From contig NZ_CP021455.1 in assembly GCF_002158865.1 (NCBI RefSeq), positions 4,092,001 to 4,156,000 of the forward strand: 64,000 nt of DNA. The letters run 5' to 3'. Within the stretch, counting starts at the first letter, position 1, and the number at the start of each line of letters is the position of its first letter. The DNA is from Comamonas serinivorans. GTDB taxonomy: Bacteria; Pseudomonadota; Gammaproteobacteria; Burkholderiales; Burkholderiaceae_C. Both the position numbers and the translations under genes were made by a program. Under the pieces are notes generated by a model. The model did no database searches. It was not told the origin of the DNA and saw only the letters and a list, made by a program, of their open reading frames with translations. Below are positions 55,128 to 63,141 of this stretch, in pieces.

Positions 55128-55160
55128 AAAAAAAAAGCCCCGAGTTGAAGAACTCAGGGC
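55128..55160 (-). terminator. intrinsic terminator upstream of the IS/ilvA
   Basis: 10-bp stem with loop CTTC (one T-G pair) followed by about nine T on the minus strand. It terminates transcription coming towards the IS element. Confidence 0.88.
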
Positions 55161-55222
55161 TTGAACCACCTTTTTTGAGGGGTGGAGGAGACAAACGGTG
55201 CAACAACGTTTGTTGCTGCGAT
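55128..55222 (-). ncRNA. candidate small RNA or former ilvA leader with three hairpins
   Basis: A possible -10 (TACAAT on the minus strand, 55234-55229) would start a ~95-nt transcript. Hairpin 1: GCAACAA/TTGTTGC (55216-55200). Hairpin 2: CCACC/GGTGG (55185-55166). Hairpin 3: GCCCTGAGTT/AACTCGGGGC (55160-55137) followed by a run of T, an intrinsic terminator. CTCCTCC between hairpins 1 and 2 could bind Shine-Dalgarno sequences. The short frames in it are not rich in Ile, Val or Thr codons, so a classic leader peptide is not evident. Confidence 0.5.
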
Positions 55223-55408
55223 GGGTCGATTGTAAACCGACCATTGCTGCACTGCACCACAAAATGCTTAGAGCGATGCCTCTAGACCTCGAAATGTGAA
55301 AAATTTCTGAGCCCGCATGGGCGAGTCGCCCTGGGCTGGCCTACACTCCGCGCTCATCGTTGCTATTTTGCAACGGTGAGCTTTTTTCCGACCAAAAAGG
55401 ATGCACAG

Positions 55409-55858
55409 ATGGAATGCACGGTGAGTTGGACCGGCGCTGCGGGTGGCCGCTCGGCCATGGGCTTCGTGGCTGAAACCGGCAGTGGCCACACGCTGGTGAT
55501 GGATGGCGCGCCCGATGCGGCACGGCCCGAGAACGGCGGCCAGAACCTGGCACCCCGCCCCATGGAAACCGTGCTGGCGGGCACCGGCGGCTGTACCGCC
55601 TACGACGTGGTGCTCATCCTCAAGCGCGGCCGCCACGACGTGCGGGGCTGCTCGGTCAAGCTGACCAGCGAGCGCGCGGACACCGACCCCAAGGTCTTCA
55701 CCAAGATCCACATGCATTTCACGGTGACGGGCAAGGATGTGCCCGATTCGGCCGTGGCGCGTGCGGTGGCCATGAGTCACGAGAAGTACTGCTCGGCCAG
55801 CATCATGCTGGCCAAGACGGCCGAGATCACCACCAGCTTCGAGGTGGTGGCCGCCTGA
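55409..55858 (+). CDS. OsmC/Ohr-family protein
   Basis: 149 residues. The family Cys residues are C62 in ETVLAGTGGCTAYDVV and C128 in SHEKYCSASIMLAKTA, as in OsmC-like peroxidases acting on organic hydroperoxides. AAGGA precedes the ATG at 55409; a GTG at 55376 is less likely. It is divergent from the small-RNA/ilvA side. The exact subgroup (YhfA-like or OsmC proper) is not decided. Confidence 0.9.
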   Translation: MECTVSWTGAAGGRSAMGFVAETGSGHTLVMDGAPDAARPENGGQNLAPRPMETVLAGTGGCTAYDVVLILKRGRHDVRGCSVKLTSERADTDPKVFTKIHMHFTVTGKDVPDSAVARAVAMSHEKYCSASIMLAKTAEITTSFEVVAA

Positions 55859-56358
55859 ACCCCAGGCGCGCCGGCCTTCCGCGGACGCACTGGGCCAGCC
55901 ACAGAACTTCCGGCCTGAGCGCCCGCGCGCGCGGACCGGCCTGGGACCATGAGTCCCATCCAAGCTGGGGTTGACCGTCGACCGCTGGGGCGTCAGCGAA
56001 CTGGACCAGCGCCCTTCCGGTGACCATGGTGCATGGGTGGCATTTCAGCCGCGGCCATCGCTGCGGTGATGAGCGCGGCGGGATTCGTGCGGGCGGCAAG
56101 CGGGCGTTCCCATCCTGCGGCACAGGCGATGCCAGGATCCGCTCCGATGAAACGGTGGCACCGGGCGTTGCAGGCACGGCCGACACGGATTCACCCTGCA
56201 AGCCAACGTGCCCTCACGACACGGAGATCTGCCTCGCCGGCATTCACCATGCTCCGCGAAGGCCACAGGAGTATGACCGAATTACCGTTTACTCATGAAC
56301 GGTGATCGCCGCATACTCCTCAAAAGTGCCACAAGACCAGCGTTGACCCAGAGCAACC
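55859..56358. other. gene-free interval between OsmC-like gene and nitronate monooxygenase
   Basis: 500 bases between convergent genes. Palindrome copy 12 lies 39 bases from the monooxygenase stop; nothing else is recognised. Confidence 0.6.
56267..56320. repeat. interspersed palindrome copy 12
   Basis: Outer AGGAGTATG (56267-56275) and CATACTCCT (56312-56320), inner ACCGTT and AACGGT. One of the best-conserved copies; the outer arms pair over nine bases. Confidence 0.92.
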
Positions 56359-57351
56359 TCAGGCTGGCACGGCCTCACGCTCAAACAGGGCCAGGGCACC
56401 GCGCAGCTGGGCCTCGGCACCCTGCACCATCCTGCTGACGACCTCTTCGCAGGTCGGCACATCGTCGAACAGGCCCACAACCTGGCCGGCGCAGATCAGG
56501 CCGTGCTGCGAGTCCCCGTTTTCCAGCGCTTCGCGCCCCGTCGGGCCGCTGATGAGGTGCTTGATGGCGTCGTAGTTCGACGCATCGCCCAGCCGCTTCT
56601 CGATCGCCACGATCTCCTCGCTGACGGCGTTGCGCCAGAAACGGCCCGTGCGCTTGATCGACCGTTTGATCAGCTGCGTGTCCAGGATGGTCGAGCTGGC
56701 CAGCGCACGCTTGATGTCGTCGTGAATCGGCGACTCCTGCGTCACCATGAAGCGCGTGCCCACGTTCACGCCGTCGGCGCCCAGCGTCAGCGCGGCAGCC
56801 ATGCCCCGCCCATCGGCAATGCCGCCCGACGCGATCACGGGCACCTTCACCGCGGCCTTGGTGGCCGGCACGATCAGCAGGGCCGCCGTGTCGTCTTCCC
56901 CGGGGTGACCCGCGGCTTCAAACCCGTCGATGGAGATCACATCCACCCCCAGTCGCTCGGCCGCCAGGGCGTGCCGCACCGAGGTGCATTTGTGGATGAT
57001 GGTGACGCCCGCGCGCTTGAAGCGCTCGACCACGGGGCCGGGGTTGTTGCCGGCGGTCTCCACGATGCGGATGCCGCTGTCCACGATCGCGTCGATCCAC
57101 TCGTCGTACGACACGGCTGCGCCCAGCATGGTCAGCGTCAGGTTCACGCCCAGGGGTTGATCGGTCAAGGCCTGGGCGCGCGCGATTTCGATGCGCAGCG
57201 CTGCGGGCGTGGGCTGGGTGCGGGCGGTGACCATGCCCAGGGCGCCCGCATTGGAGACAGCGGCAGCCAGCTCGGCGCGGCCCACCCATTGCATGCCCCC
57301 CTCGACGATGGGGTAACGGGTGCCAAGCAGTTCGGTGATGCGGGTTTTCAT
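56359..57351 (-). CDS. nitronate monooxygenase family FMN enzyme
   Basis: 330 residues, TIM-barrel flavoprotein of the NMO/2-nitropropane dioxygenase family. TRYPIVEGGMQWVGRAELAAAVSNAGALGMV at the start, GFEAAGHPGEDD, and the FMN phosphate segments ASGGIADGRGMAAAL and LGADGVNVGTRFM. Oxidises alkyl nitronates such as propionate 3-nitronate in characterised members; some relatives act as enoyl reductases. Single gene. Confidence 0.9.
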   Translation of the reverse strand: MKTRITELLGTRYPIVEGGMQWVGRAELAAAVSNAGALGMVTARTQPTPAALRIEIARAQALTDQPLGVNLTLTMLGAAVSYDEWIDAIVDSGIRIVETAGNNPGPVVERFKRAGVTIIHKCTSVRHALAAERLGVDVISIDGFEAAGHPGEDDTAALLIVPATKAAVKVPVIASGGIADGRGMAAALTLGADGVNVGTRFMVTQESPIHDDIKRALASSTILDTQLIKRSIKRTGRFWRNAVSEEIVAIEKRLGDASNYDAIKHLISGPTGREALENGDSQHGLICAGQVVGLFDDVPTCEEVVSRMVQGAEAQLRGALALFEREAVPA

Positions 57352-57708
57352 GTGAAGCCAACCAGGTGAGCGGCGGCCCATGCCGCCAATGCCGGCCATG
57401 GTGCCGACAAAAGCGCCGTGTGGCAGTCACGCGTTTGCAGGCCGCCCGCTGGCGCGCTGCCCCGCGATGGCTGGCCCGACAGACGCCAAAGCGTCGATTC
57501 GTGTTGGCCGAGAGGTGCCCCGACCCAAGTTCGCCAGGGTCGATGCCGCACACACCGTTCCGGCTACGACGGCGCCGGTGTCCGTGCCGTTCTCGGCCGG
57601 CGGCCCGACCGACGGCTTTCACAGCGCGTGAGGTGTGATGCGATGGACCGCCGCGGTGGCGGCAACGCCCAACCGTGTGGGCGGGCTCGGTGTCCAAACG
57701 CCCCTACC

Positions 57709-57780
57709 GGCAGAGAGGCAGAGAGGCAGAGAGGCAGAGAGGCAGAGAGGCAGAGAGGCAGAGAGGCAGAGAGGCAGAGA
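57709..57780. repeat. tandem array of nine octamers
   Basis: Nine perfect head-to-tail copies of GGCAGAGA (72 bp). The unit is not a multiple of three. The array ends exactly where palindrome copy 13 begins. No gene start or clear promoter overlaps it. Confidence 0.97.
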
Positions 57781-57830
57781 GTATGGCCAACATTTCGATG
57801 GTATCGAAACGGGATGCCAGCCATACCCTT
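57779..57830. repeat. interspersed palindrome copy 13
   Basis: Outer GTATGG (57781-57786) and CCATAC (57821-57826), inner TTTCGAT and ATCGAAA. The inner arms differ from the common CCGTTT type but still pair, which argues that the structure is what is conserved. Confidence 0.9.
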
Positions 57831-57985
57831 CGATCTCATCAAACCCTCTGAGCTGGATCGGGGGCTCACGACCTGCGGCGGCGTGGCGACATCCTGGTGT
57901 TGCGAACCGGCCATCCCGCCTCGCCCAACGTCGCATGACACGCAGGCACCGCGCCTCGCGTGTCATGCCGCGCGCGGACCACCGC

Positions 57986-58528
57986 TCAGTGACGATGCCC
58001 AGGTGGCCCGTAACCGTCCGGGCCCCGACCGTTGGGGCCGCGCCCCGGGGGACCGCGGCGATCGTCGTGGCGGTCCCAGCGGCGATCGTCGCGGTCATGT
58101 CGATCATGCCGATCGTGGACGCGATGCGGCGGTGCCGACACATGCCGCGGGGGCGGTGCCGCATGGCGCGGTGGCGGCGGCCGGTGCCCGCGCACGAACG
58201 GCCGCGACCAGTGGCCATTCGGCCCCACATCCACGAAATAGACCGGTGCGCGGCAGGCGTCATAGCGGCCACAGTACCGGCGCCAATTGGCCCGTTCATA
58301 CGGCGCGGCATAGATGTAGACGGGCGCAAGCCCGCGCGCCGGCTGCACATACACCGGCTGCGCCGAGACCAGGGGCGGCACACCGCCCAGGTTGCCAATG
58401 TCGATGCGGCCGAACACCCCCGGGGCGAGCACGCCCGACACGGAAGCGCCGATGTAAGTCTGCGCCTGCACACCGGCGCCCACGAGCAGGGCGCACAGCG
58501 TCACGCTGGCTTTGGTGAAGAGGTTCAT
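57986..58528 (-). CDS. secreted basic, His/Arg/Pro-rich protein of unknown function
   Basis: 180 residues from the ATG at 58528 with AAAGGATGG upstream. Signal peptide MNLFTKASVTLCALLVGAGVQAQ, then TYIGASVSGVLAPGVFGRIDIGN and a Tyr/Pro/Val part (QPVYVQPARGLAPVYIY) with two Cys (YCGRYDACRA). The C-terminal third is dense in His, Arg, Asp and Pro (HDRHDRHDRDDRRWDRHDDR). Probably periplasmic or surface-associated; metal or polyanion binding is only a guess. Confidence 0.8.
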   Translation of the reverse strand: MNLFTKASVTLCALLVGAGVQAQTYIGASVSGVLAPGVFGRIDIGNLGGVPPLVSAQPVYVQPARGLAPVYIYAAPYERANWRRYCGRYDACRAPVYFVDVGPNGHWSRPFVRGHRPPPPRHAAPPPRHVSAPPHRVHDRHDRHDRDDRRWDRHDDRRGPPGRGPNGRGPDGYGPPGHRH

Positions 58529-58763
58529 CGTGGTCCATCCTTTCGGTGTGAACGCAGCGCTGCAACCCATGTGCCGCGGGCGCTCGTCCTGGGAAGCCAT
58601 TGCACCGCAACTCGGTGAAGCGTGTGCAAAGGCCCGGTCAACGCGTGTAACCAAGGGCGGCCCACCCAGTCAGTCGATCATTCCGCCAGGGCACCGCTGT
58701 CCCGCGCGGCACCGTGCCATCACACCGGGTGTTGATCTGCCGGCTCTCTTTGCCGCTTCCTCG

Positions 58764-58792
58764 TTGTCAGATTCACATCACAATGGTTTAAT
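58764..58792 (+). promoter_or_regulatory. sigma70-type promoter for the 237-residue gene
   Basis: TTGTCA (58764-58769), 17-base spacer, TTTAAT (58787-58792), 50 bases before the ATG. The local base composition is AT-rich compared with the surroundings. Confidence 0.7.
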
Positions 58793-58841
58793 CATTCCGA
58801 ATTACATTGCAAAGTGCAACAAGGCGAGGAAAGGACTGAGC

Positions 58842-59555
58842 ATGAAAGTCTTTCGATTGGGAACGCATGCGTTGCTGGCAGATGATGAACGGCTGATCCG
58901 CAACCTGATGCGCATGTTCAGCCACGACCCCACCTTCCGTTGGCAATACAGCGAAGGTTCTGAATTCGATGTTTTGGTGATCGATGCCAAGAAAATCGAG
59001 GACACCCGCATCAAGCGCACCGCCCGCACGGTGTTACGCTTGAGCGACGTTGCCGTGCCGAACGACGATCACGTCCTCACGCGTCCTCTTCAGGCCTCGG
59101 CGTTTCGCAATTGGCTGCTTGATGCGGAGTCGGCCTTGACCCATTTTTCCCGCCCTGCGAGCACCCTGGCGCCCCGCGAGCCGTCCAGGCGCAAAGCTTC
59201 GTCGTCCGAGCCCAAGGCCTTGCGGTTCAAGCTGCGCAGCTGGCCGCCTGCGATCATGATGCACAACGACGCGCACCGGCAGCAAATGGCACAGCTGCTG
59301 TCGGTCGATGCCTTCGAGGTGACCGAGCTGGCCCAAATCACGGGCGCCCCCCTGGCCGAATGCCAGGCCTTTGTGCGCAAGCTGCAACTGGTGGGGTTGC
59401 TGGACCTGGTCAGCGTGGACCGCGAATCCGGCCCGGCCACCTTGCCCATGGACGAAGAGGACTTCGGCGCCGAAACGGCGATTGCCGACGAGCCCGTGGG
59501 CAAGTCCGGCTTCAGCGCCACCATTGGCCGCCTGCGCGAGCGCCTGCGTCTGTGA
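58842..59555 (+). CDS. uncharacterised 237-residue protein
   Basis: Starts MKVFRLGTHALLADDERLIRNLMRMFSHDP behind GAGGAAAGGA and a good promoter. The first ~75 residues have an alpha/beta pattern ending DVLVIDAKK, a middle part is basic and Ser-rich (about 105-130), and the C-terminal part (LLSVDAFEVTELAQITGAPLAECQAFVRKLQLVGLL) looks like a winged-helix. No signal peptide or membrane segment. I do not recognise a family; a regulator-like or cytoplasmic sensor role is a guess. Single gene, followed at once by palindrome copy 14. Confidence 0.8.
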   Translation: MKVFRLGTHALLADDERLIRNLMRMFSHDPTFRWQYSEGSEFDVLVIDAKKIEDTRIKRTARTVLRLSDVAVPNDDHVLTRPLQASAFRNWLLDAESALTHFSRPASTLAPREPSRRKASSSEPKALRFKLRSWPPAIMMHNDAHRQQMAQLLSVDAFEVTELAQITGAPLAECQAFVRKLQLVGLLDLVSVDRESGPATLPMDEEDFGAETAIADEPVGKSGFSATIGRLRERLRL

Positions 59556-60139
59556 GCCAGTATCCCGCCACTGCCGTTTGACATCAAACGGCAGCAAAGG
59601 CATACCCTCTTTTCTTCCTAAACCGCACGACCCAGAGCGGCTCCAGCGCGCGATCCGCTCGCCAGCGGAACATCGGGTTGGCCGCCTCATCGCCCCGCGC
59701 TCAGAGGCGAACCGGTGCTTGGACCTCCTCGCAACGCCCGAACGGGTCGATGCGCGGCTGAAGGTTGTCAACACCACCACGGCTCCGCATGGCGATGGCT
59801 TTGCCATCGATGCGATCGTTGGCGATCCGTGGATGTGCCGAATGCCGCGTCAGCGGCCGCGGCTACGCTGCGAGCGGGCGGCCTGAGCGCCCGCCCGCAC
59901 ACCCGGCAACCGTGGGCGCTCTGGAGCCATCCGGACACCTGGGAACCGGCTGAGGCCGGCGTGATCCAGACGCCCTGAAGTGCTGGAGGCTGTGGGCGGT
60001 CATGACCAGATCCAGAGGCCACGCAAGCGGTCCGCGGCCCGAACCTGCGCACCCGGGTCTACGCGGGCTCACCTCCCCAGCCATGTCATCACCGCCGCAT
60101 GCGTTCAAGACGGTGCCAGGATTGAGCGCCCGCTGAACC
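59556..60139. other. gene-free interval before the universal stress protein gene
   Basis: 584 bases between convergent genes. It starts with palindrome copy 14; no other feature is recognised. Confidence 0.6.
59557..59608. repeat. interspersed palindrome copy 14
   Basis: Outer CAGTATCC and CATACCCT, inner an 11-bp perfect stem CTGCCGTTTGA (59571-59581) with TCAAACGGCAG (59584-59594). It begins one base after the upstream stop codon. Confidence 0.92.
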
Positions 60140-60598
60140 TCACACGGCATCGCCGTGTTCGGTGCTGGGCACCACGAACACGGGAATCGTCGTGTTCTGC
60201 AGCACGCTTTCGGCCACGCTGCCCAGCACCAGCTTCTCGAGGCCCTTGCGGCGGCTGGATCCCATGACGATGAGCTCGGCCTGCGCCTGGGCGGCGGCGT
60301 GCAAGATGCCACGCCAGGCGGTGGCTTCTTCCACCACGGCGGTTTCAACGGGTTGGCCGGCGGCCCGCAGCGCCAGGCTGGCGGCCTGCAAGGCCTGCTC
60401 GCCGGCGGCACGCGCTTCGCCCACGGCATCGCTCTGGCCATAGGCGAATTCCGAACTCACGCCAACAAAGGGCTGGGGGTCCAGCACGTACACCGCGGTC
60501 AGGCGCGAGCCGAAGGTGCGCGCCAGCACCACGGCCTTGTCCAGCACCTCTTTCATGGCCGGTCGGCCGTCAATGGGCACCAGGATGTGTTTGAACAT
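60140..60598 (-). CDS. universal stress protein (UspA family)
   Basis: 152 residues, starting MFKHILVPIDGRPAMKEVLDKAV. The ATP-binding signature is GSSRRKGLEKLVLGSVAESVL near the C-terminus (Gly-rich loop followed by GS), so it belongs to the nucleotide-binding subgroup. AAAGGAG lies upstream. Single cytoplasmic domain; exact stress role unknown. Confidence 0.92.
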   Translation of the reverse strand: MFKHILVPIDGRPAMKEVLDKAVVLARTFGSRLTAVYVLDPQPFVGVSSEFAYGQSDAVGEARAAGEQALQAASLALRAAGQPVETAVVEEATAWRGILHAAAQAQAELIVMGSSRRKGLEKLVLGSVAESVLQNTTIPVFVVPSTEHGDAV

Positions 60599-60730
60599 GG
60601 CATGAACTCCTTTCGGTGTGGCAGATGGACGGGTCAATGGGCACACCGGCGAATCGGCGGCCCTCCGAACCGAAGGGTGCAGCAGGCCTCAGGGCCCATC
60701 GCGGCTGGGGCAGCACGGCGCAGGCAACGG

Positions 60731-61504
60731 TCAGACCTGGTCGTCGGGAAAACCGCGCTGCCGCAAGGTCACAACCAGTGTATCGCGATGACCAGGGCGC
60801 GTGTCCATCGGCTGAATGGGCGTACTCTCATGGATGACCCGCGCATCGTCGAGCAGCAGCACCGACCAGGGCTCGCTCAGCGTGAAGCGCACCCCGTGCG
60901 GGCCCTGGGCCTCGAACACGCGGGTTTCGCCGCCCTTGATGCCCTGGCGGTCGATCAGGAACACCGCGACCAGGTCGACGCCGTCTCGGTGCGCGCCCTC
61001 GGGCGTGGGCCGGCCAATGCCGCTGGCGGTGTCGATGCGGAACTGGTGCGCCTCGCCAAACCAGTGCAGCACGCCCTCCGGCCGCTGCACCGGGTGGGCC
61101 GCACGCACGCCGTCGGCCAGCCGGCTGAGCCAGACCAACAGGGCCCGCCAGGCCGGGTCGCGGCGCGTGCGCTCGGCAATGGGGTCGAACCACCGCGCCA
61201 TGCCGCCGTGCAACGCGTTGTAGGCCACGGGCTGCCAGTGGGCGCGGTGCGGCACGTCATGCACCGCCTGGCGGTCGTCCACCACGAACGACGCATGGCG
61301 CCGGCGCCGGTAGCGGCCGCCGTCCTTCAAGTGGGGGTCGGGCGGCAGGTGGTCCCAGTCGGCGACCAGCGCCTGCAAGTCGGCTGGCGTCACCCCCGCC
61401 AGTTGCGCCACGGAAACGGCATCCAGCACCGCATAGCCGGCCGAGTGGAGCCGGGGCAGCACCGCATCGGCCGGGGTGAGAGGGGGCGAGAGGTCGACAG
61501 GCAT
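60731..61504 (-). CDS. 2OG-Fe(II) dioxygenase family protein
   Basis: 257 residues from the ATG at 61504 (a GTG three codons upstream is possible). The iron triad is H172-x-D174 in GAHRDGVDL and H225 in ARVIHESTPI; a 2-oxoglutarate-binding Arg is likely in the following DTRPGHRDTL. Layout matches the small 2OG-Fe family that contains free-amino-acid hydroxylases such as isoleucine dioxygenase. Substrate unknown. Confidence 0.83.
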   Translation of the reverse strand: MPVDLSPPLTPADAVLPRLHSAGYAVLDAVSVAQLAGVTPADLQALVADWDHLPPDPHLKDGGRYRRRRHASFVVDDRQAVHDVPHRAHWQPVAYNALHGGMARWFDPIAERTRRDPAWRALLVWLSRLADGVRAAHPVQRPEGVLHWFGEAHQFRIDTASGIGRPTPEGAHRDGVDLVAVFLIDRQGIKGGETRVFEAQGPHGVRFTLSEPWSVLLLDDARVIHESTPIQPMDTRPGHRDTLVVTLRQRGFPDDQV

Positions 61505-62140
61505 GGCAGGCACACAGCAAAGTCAGGACAAACCGCCAGCATACGCCGCATGCGCTGCCTGCTGGCCGCGCAGCGGATACCGCCGCGAAGGCATCGACCC
61601 TTGGTGGCAGCAACCGCACCTCGCCATGCGCAGGCCCGCAGCCGTGCAGCAGAGATTGAGCGGGCAAGCGGGGTGGGCCAGCGCTGGCACGCCGGGCCCA
61701 ATCGGAACTCACTGGACAACCATCACCCGTATCCAATCACGACCGTCATCTAACCAACGACCTTTGCTTGATACTGCCACCCTAGAACCTGACGCCGCGG
61801 TGCACGCGACCGCCGGCGACCCCTTGCCCCAGCGCCTCACCCAAGCCCGTGACGCTGTCCGTGCCGTTCCGCTCGGCAGCGTCCTCGATTCCCCGCTGCG
61901 CGCTCTGGCGCCAGCTTAGGGACCGAGCATGTGGCAGCGCTCGCCTGATGATGTACGGAGGCGCGCGCGTGCCCACGAACGGCGACTGCCCGAACGCCCC
62001 CAGGCCCACGATGGTGTTCGTGGGCTTCAAAGGTGAGGGCCGGATACCGCCCGGTTTGATCCAGCTCGGCCAGGGGATGCGCCTGGCCAGAACGCCGCAC
62101 TCGCGCTGGCCACTCAGGCGCCGCGACGCCCAAGGCCCGC
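61505..62140. other. gene-free interval between dioxygenase and FAH-family genes
   Basis: 636 bases with the diverged palindrome copy 15. A minus-strand stretch reading PTNTIVGLGAFGQSPFVGTR is suggestive of coding but matches no family I know. Confidence 0.5.
61729..61780. repeat. interspersed palindrome copy 15 (degenerate)
   Basis: Outer GTATCC and GATACTGCC; inner GACCGTC...GACC poorly paired. Spacing matches the family, so it looks like a decayed copy. Confidence 0.6.
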
Positions 62141-63004
62141 TCAGCGCGGGTAGGCCATGACCTCGGCGCGCTGCTCGCCCAGGCCGGCGACGCCCAGCGT
62201 CAGCACATCGCCCTTGCGCAGGAAGCGCGGGCTGGGTTTGCCGTCCTCGTGCCGGCCCATGCCGACCCCGGCAGGCGTGCCGGTGGCGATGACATCGCCC
62301 GGGTGCAGGCTCATGAACTGGCTGACGTGGCTGACCAACTCGGCGACCGAGAAGATCATGTGGCGCGTGTTGCTGGCCTGCATGCGCACGCCGTTCACCG
62401 CCAGCCACAGGTCCAGCTTCTGGGGCTGGGGCACCTCATCGCGCGTGACCAGCCAGGGGCCAATGGGGCCGAAGGTGTCGCAACCCTTGCCCTTGTCCCA
62501 GGTGCCGCCGCGCGCCATCTGGAACTGGCGCTCGCTCACGTCGTTGACGATGGTGTAGCCGGCCACGTGCGACAGCGCCTCGCGCTTGCTGACGTGGCGT
62601 GCCAGCGTGCCGATGACCACGGCCAGCTCGACCTCCCAATCGGTGTGCGTCGAGCCTTTGGGCAGGACGATGGGGTCGTTCGGCCCCTGGATGCAGCTGG
62701 TGGCCTTGAGGAAGACCACGGGCTCCTTGGGCTCGGGCAGGCCGGTTTCGGCCGCGTGGTCGGCGTAGTTCAGGCCGATGCCGATCAGCTTGCCCACACT
62801 GGCCACGGGGCAGCCCAGGCGCGGGTTGCCGCCGACCAGCGGCAGGCGCTTGAGCGCACGTTTGGCGAGCTTGGCCAGGCCCTCGCTCGACAGGGTCTCG
62901 GCATCGATGTCGGCCACCACGCCCGAGAGGTCACGCAAGCGGCCGTCTTCGTCGAGCACGCCGGGCTTTTCCTGTCCCATGGGGCCAAATCGCACGAGCT
63001 TCAT
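62141..63004 (-). CDS. fumarylacetoacetate hydrolase family protein
   Basis: 287 residues. Metal-site and core motifs of the family: NYADHAAETG, DWEVELAVVIG, GYTIVNDVSERQFQ, GCDTFGPIGPWLVT and DVIATGTPAGVGMG. Members cleave or decarboxylate beta-diketo acids or act as ureidoglycolate lyases; no neighbour decides the substrate. Starts with MKLVRFGPMGQEKPGV. Confidence 0.92.
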   Translation of the reverse strand: MKLVRFGPMGQEKPGVLDEDGRLRDLSGVVADIDAETLSSEGLAKLAKRALKRLPLVGGNPRLGCPVASVGKLIGIGLNYADHAAETGLPEPKEPVVFLKATSCIQGPNDPIVLPKGSTHTDWEVELAVVIGTLARHVSKREALSHVAGYTIVNDVSERQFQMARGGTWDKGKGCDTFGPIGPWLVTRDEVPQPQKLDLWLAVNGVRMQASNTRHMIFSVAELVSHVSQFMSLHPGDVIATGTPAGVGMGRHEDGKPSPRFLRKGDVLTLGVAGLGEQRAEVMAYPR

Positions 63005-63062
63005 GGCTGCAGCATTCCAAATGAGTAAGGCGACGCCGGTTTGCGCCCAGCGTCAAAAACAA

Positions 63063-63116
63063 AAGGAGTATGGCCAATTTCCCGTTCAGCAGACAACGGG
63101 AAATCGCCAATACTCC
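63063..63116. repeat. interspersed palindrome copy 16
   Basis: Outer AGGAGTAT and ATACTCCT, inner TTTCCCGTT (63077-63085) and AACGGGAAA (63094-63102). It lies 25 bases beyond the argB stop and is among the best-conserved copies. Confidence 0.93.
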
Positions 63117-63141
63117 TGAAATTAAAAAATGTGGTGACGGC

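Larger units (their letters stand above)
57352..57985. other. gene-free interval with microsatellite and palindrome
   Basis: 634 bases. It contains the octamer array (57709-57780) and palindrome copy 13 directly next to it. Open frames through the array arise from the repeat itself. Confidence 0.6.

Noticed and set aside
55267..55275. CTTAGAGCG matching the outer end of the IS element
   Set aside because: Nine bases only, with no further similarity to the terminal repeat, so a chance match is more likely than a second IS end.
57635..58618. A 327-codon plus-strand frame through the octamer array as a phase-variable gene
   Set aside because: It runs antisense to the secreted protein gene, lacks a ribosome site and has no family features outside the repeat.
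63063..63116. Reading the palindromes as ordinary Rho-independent terminators
   Set aside because: No U-run follows the stems, the stems are interrupted by large internal loops, and copies occur inside operons and inside murD.
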